From NCBI RefSeq assembly GCF_000421845.1, contig NZ_ATXU01000005.1:186001-250000 (forward strand): a stretch of 64,000 nt of DNA. Reading direction: 5' to 3'. Origin of the DNA: Leucobacter chironomi DSM 19883 (GTDB taxonomy: Bacteria; Actinomycetota; Actinomycetes; Actinomycetales; Microbacteriaceae). The notes under the pieces were generated by a model. The model was not told where the DNA came from. It did not search any database and saw nothing but the letters and a program-made list of their open reading frames with translations. Positions 63,878 to 64,000 of the stretch are shown here, piece after piece (position 1 is the first letter of the stretch; the number at the start of each line of letters is the position of its first letter). A program made the translations under genes and the position numbers.

Positions 63878-64000
63878 TCAGTCCTCGGGCTCCCAGGGAA
63901 GACGATCCTGCGGGGCAGCAAGGATGCGCTCAAGCCCACACGTCGGGCACGTCAGCCGGGCCATGTCGACGCGCCTCATCGCCGCACCGCAGCCAGGGCA
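63878..64000 (-). CDS. Zinc-ribbon protein, 5' end cut by window
   Basis: The last 40 codons of a minus-strand frame encode CPGCGAAMRRVDMARLTCPT then CGLERILAAP and LPWEPED before the stop. Two CxxC pairs (CPGC and CPTC) form a zinc ribbon. The start lies beyond base 64000. It could be a small zinc-ribbon protein or the end of a larger one; function unknown. Confidence 0.6.
   Translation of the reverse strand, partial: CPGCGAAMRRVDMARLTCPTCGLERILAAPQDRLPWEPED

Overview
The window is a 64 kb stretch of very GC-rich chromosome from an actinobacterium, most likely a member of the Microbacteriaceae (Leucobacter-like). This rests on the complete menaquinone gene set, the actinobacteria-restricted families DUF7882, DUF4229 and an FprA-type ferredoxin reductase, the many GTG starts, the GTGA/ATGA gene overlaps, and at least sixteen genes whose start codon lies 6-7 nt after a TAnnnT -10 box (probable leaderless mRNAs). 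It is mostly housekeeping chromosome. I see no prophage, transposase or CRISPR array.

Layout. 1-8.8 kb: end of an acyl-CoA carboxylase alpha chain, an MHS-type transporter, a luciferase-like oxidoreductase, a methionine-salvage group (mtnC-mtnB, mtnD and a divergent aminotransferase), a tandem DUF7882 pair and a GlsB-like membrane protein. 8.9-17.1 kb: tRNA-Ser, a HAD phosphatase, serS, a lipid kinase, pheA, pgm, a NagD-like phosphatase and an LCP protein. 17.1-18.7 kb: decay zone with a C-terminally truncated ABC binding lipoprotein abutting an Lrp/AsnC regulator that has lost its N-terminus and carries an in-frame stop. 18.7-27.2 kb: minus-strand operon RidA, LivK, LivH, fused LivM-LivG, LivF, GntR/FadR regulator, gamma-glutamyltransferase, TauE/SafE exporter, with a FadR/PdhR-like operator in front. 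27.2-36.4 kb: pyrE, DUF2252, Sir2, a polar amino-acid ABC transporter linked to a diaminopimelate-decarboxylase homologue, and a divergent PucR regulator.

36.4-55.2 kb is a dispersed menaquinone locus: menG, polyprenyl diphosphate synthase, fprA, menF, menD, menA, menE, menB and menC, interleaved with ppk2, a PLDc_N protein, DUF4229, a frameshifted polA-like gene, an MFS exporter, a TfoX-N protein and an acyl-CoA synthetase. Together these take chorismate to demethylmenaquinone and methylate it; menH and the DHNA-CoA thioesterase are not seen. Two related long palindromes flank menD-DUF4229.

55.2-64 kb: apt, tRNA-Arg, a broken small ORF, a YbdK-type carboxylate-amine ligase, an acidic disordered protein, small membrane proteins, an SDR, a DUF1275 protein, then a less GC-rich segment (about 60.9-62.8 kb) with a HEPN-motif protein, and finally an atypical SRAP protein and two small minus-strand genes, the last a zinc ribbon cut by the window end.

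The most promising unexplained items are the RidA-Liv-GGT-TauE operon (possible gamma-glutamyl or sulfur-compound use), the decarboxylase-ABC-PucR unit, the HEPN protein, the SRAP protein with altered active-site motifs, and the palindromic repeat family. None proves a new system from sequence alone.
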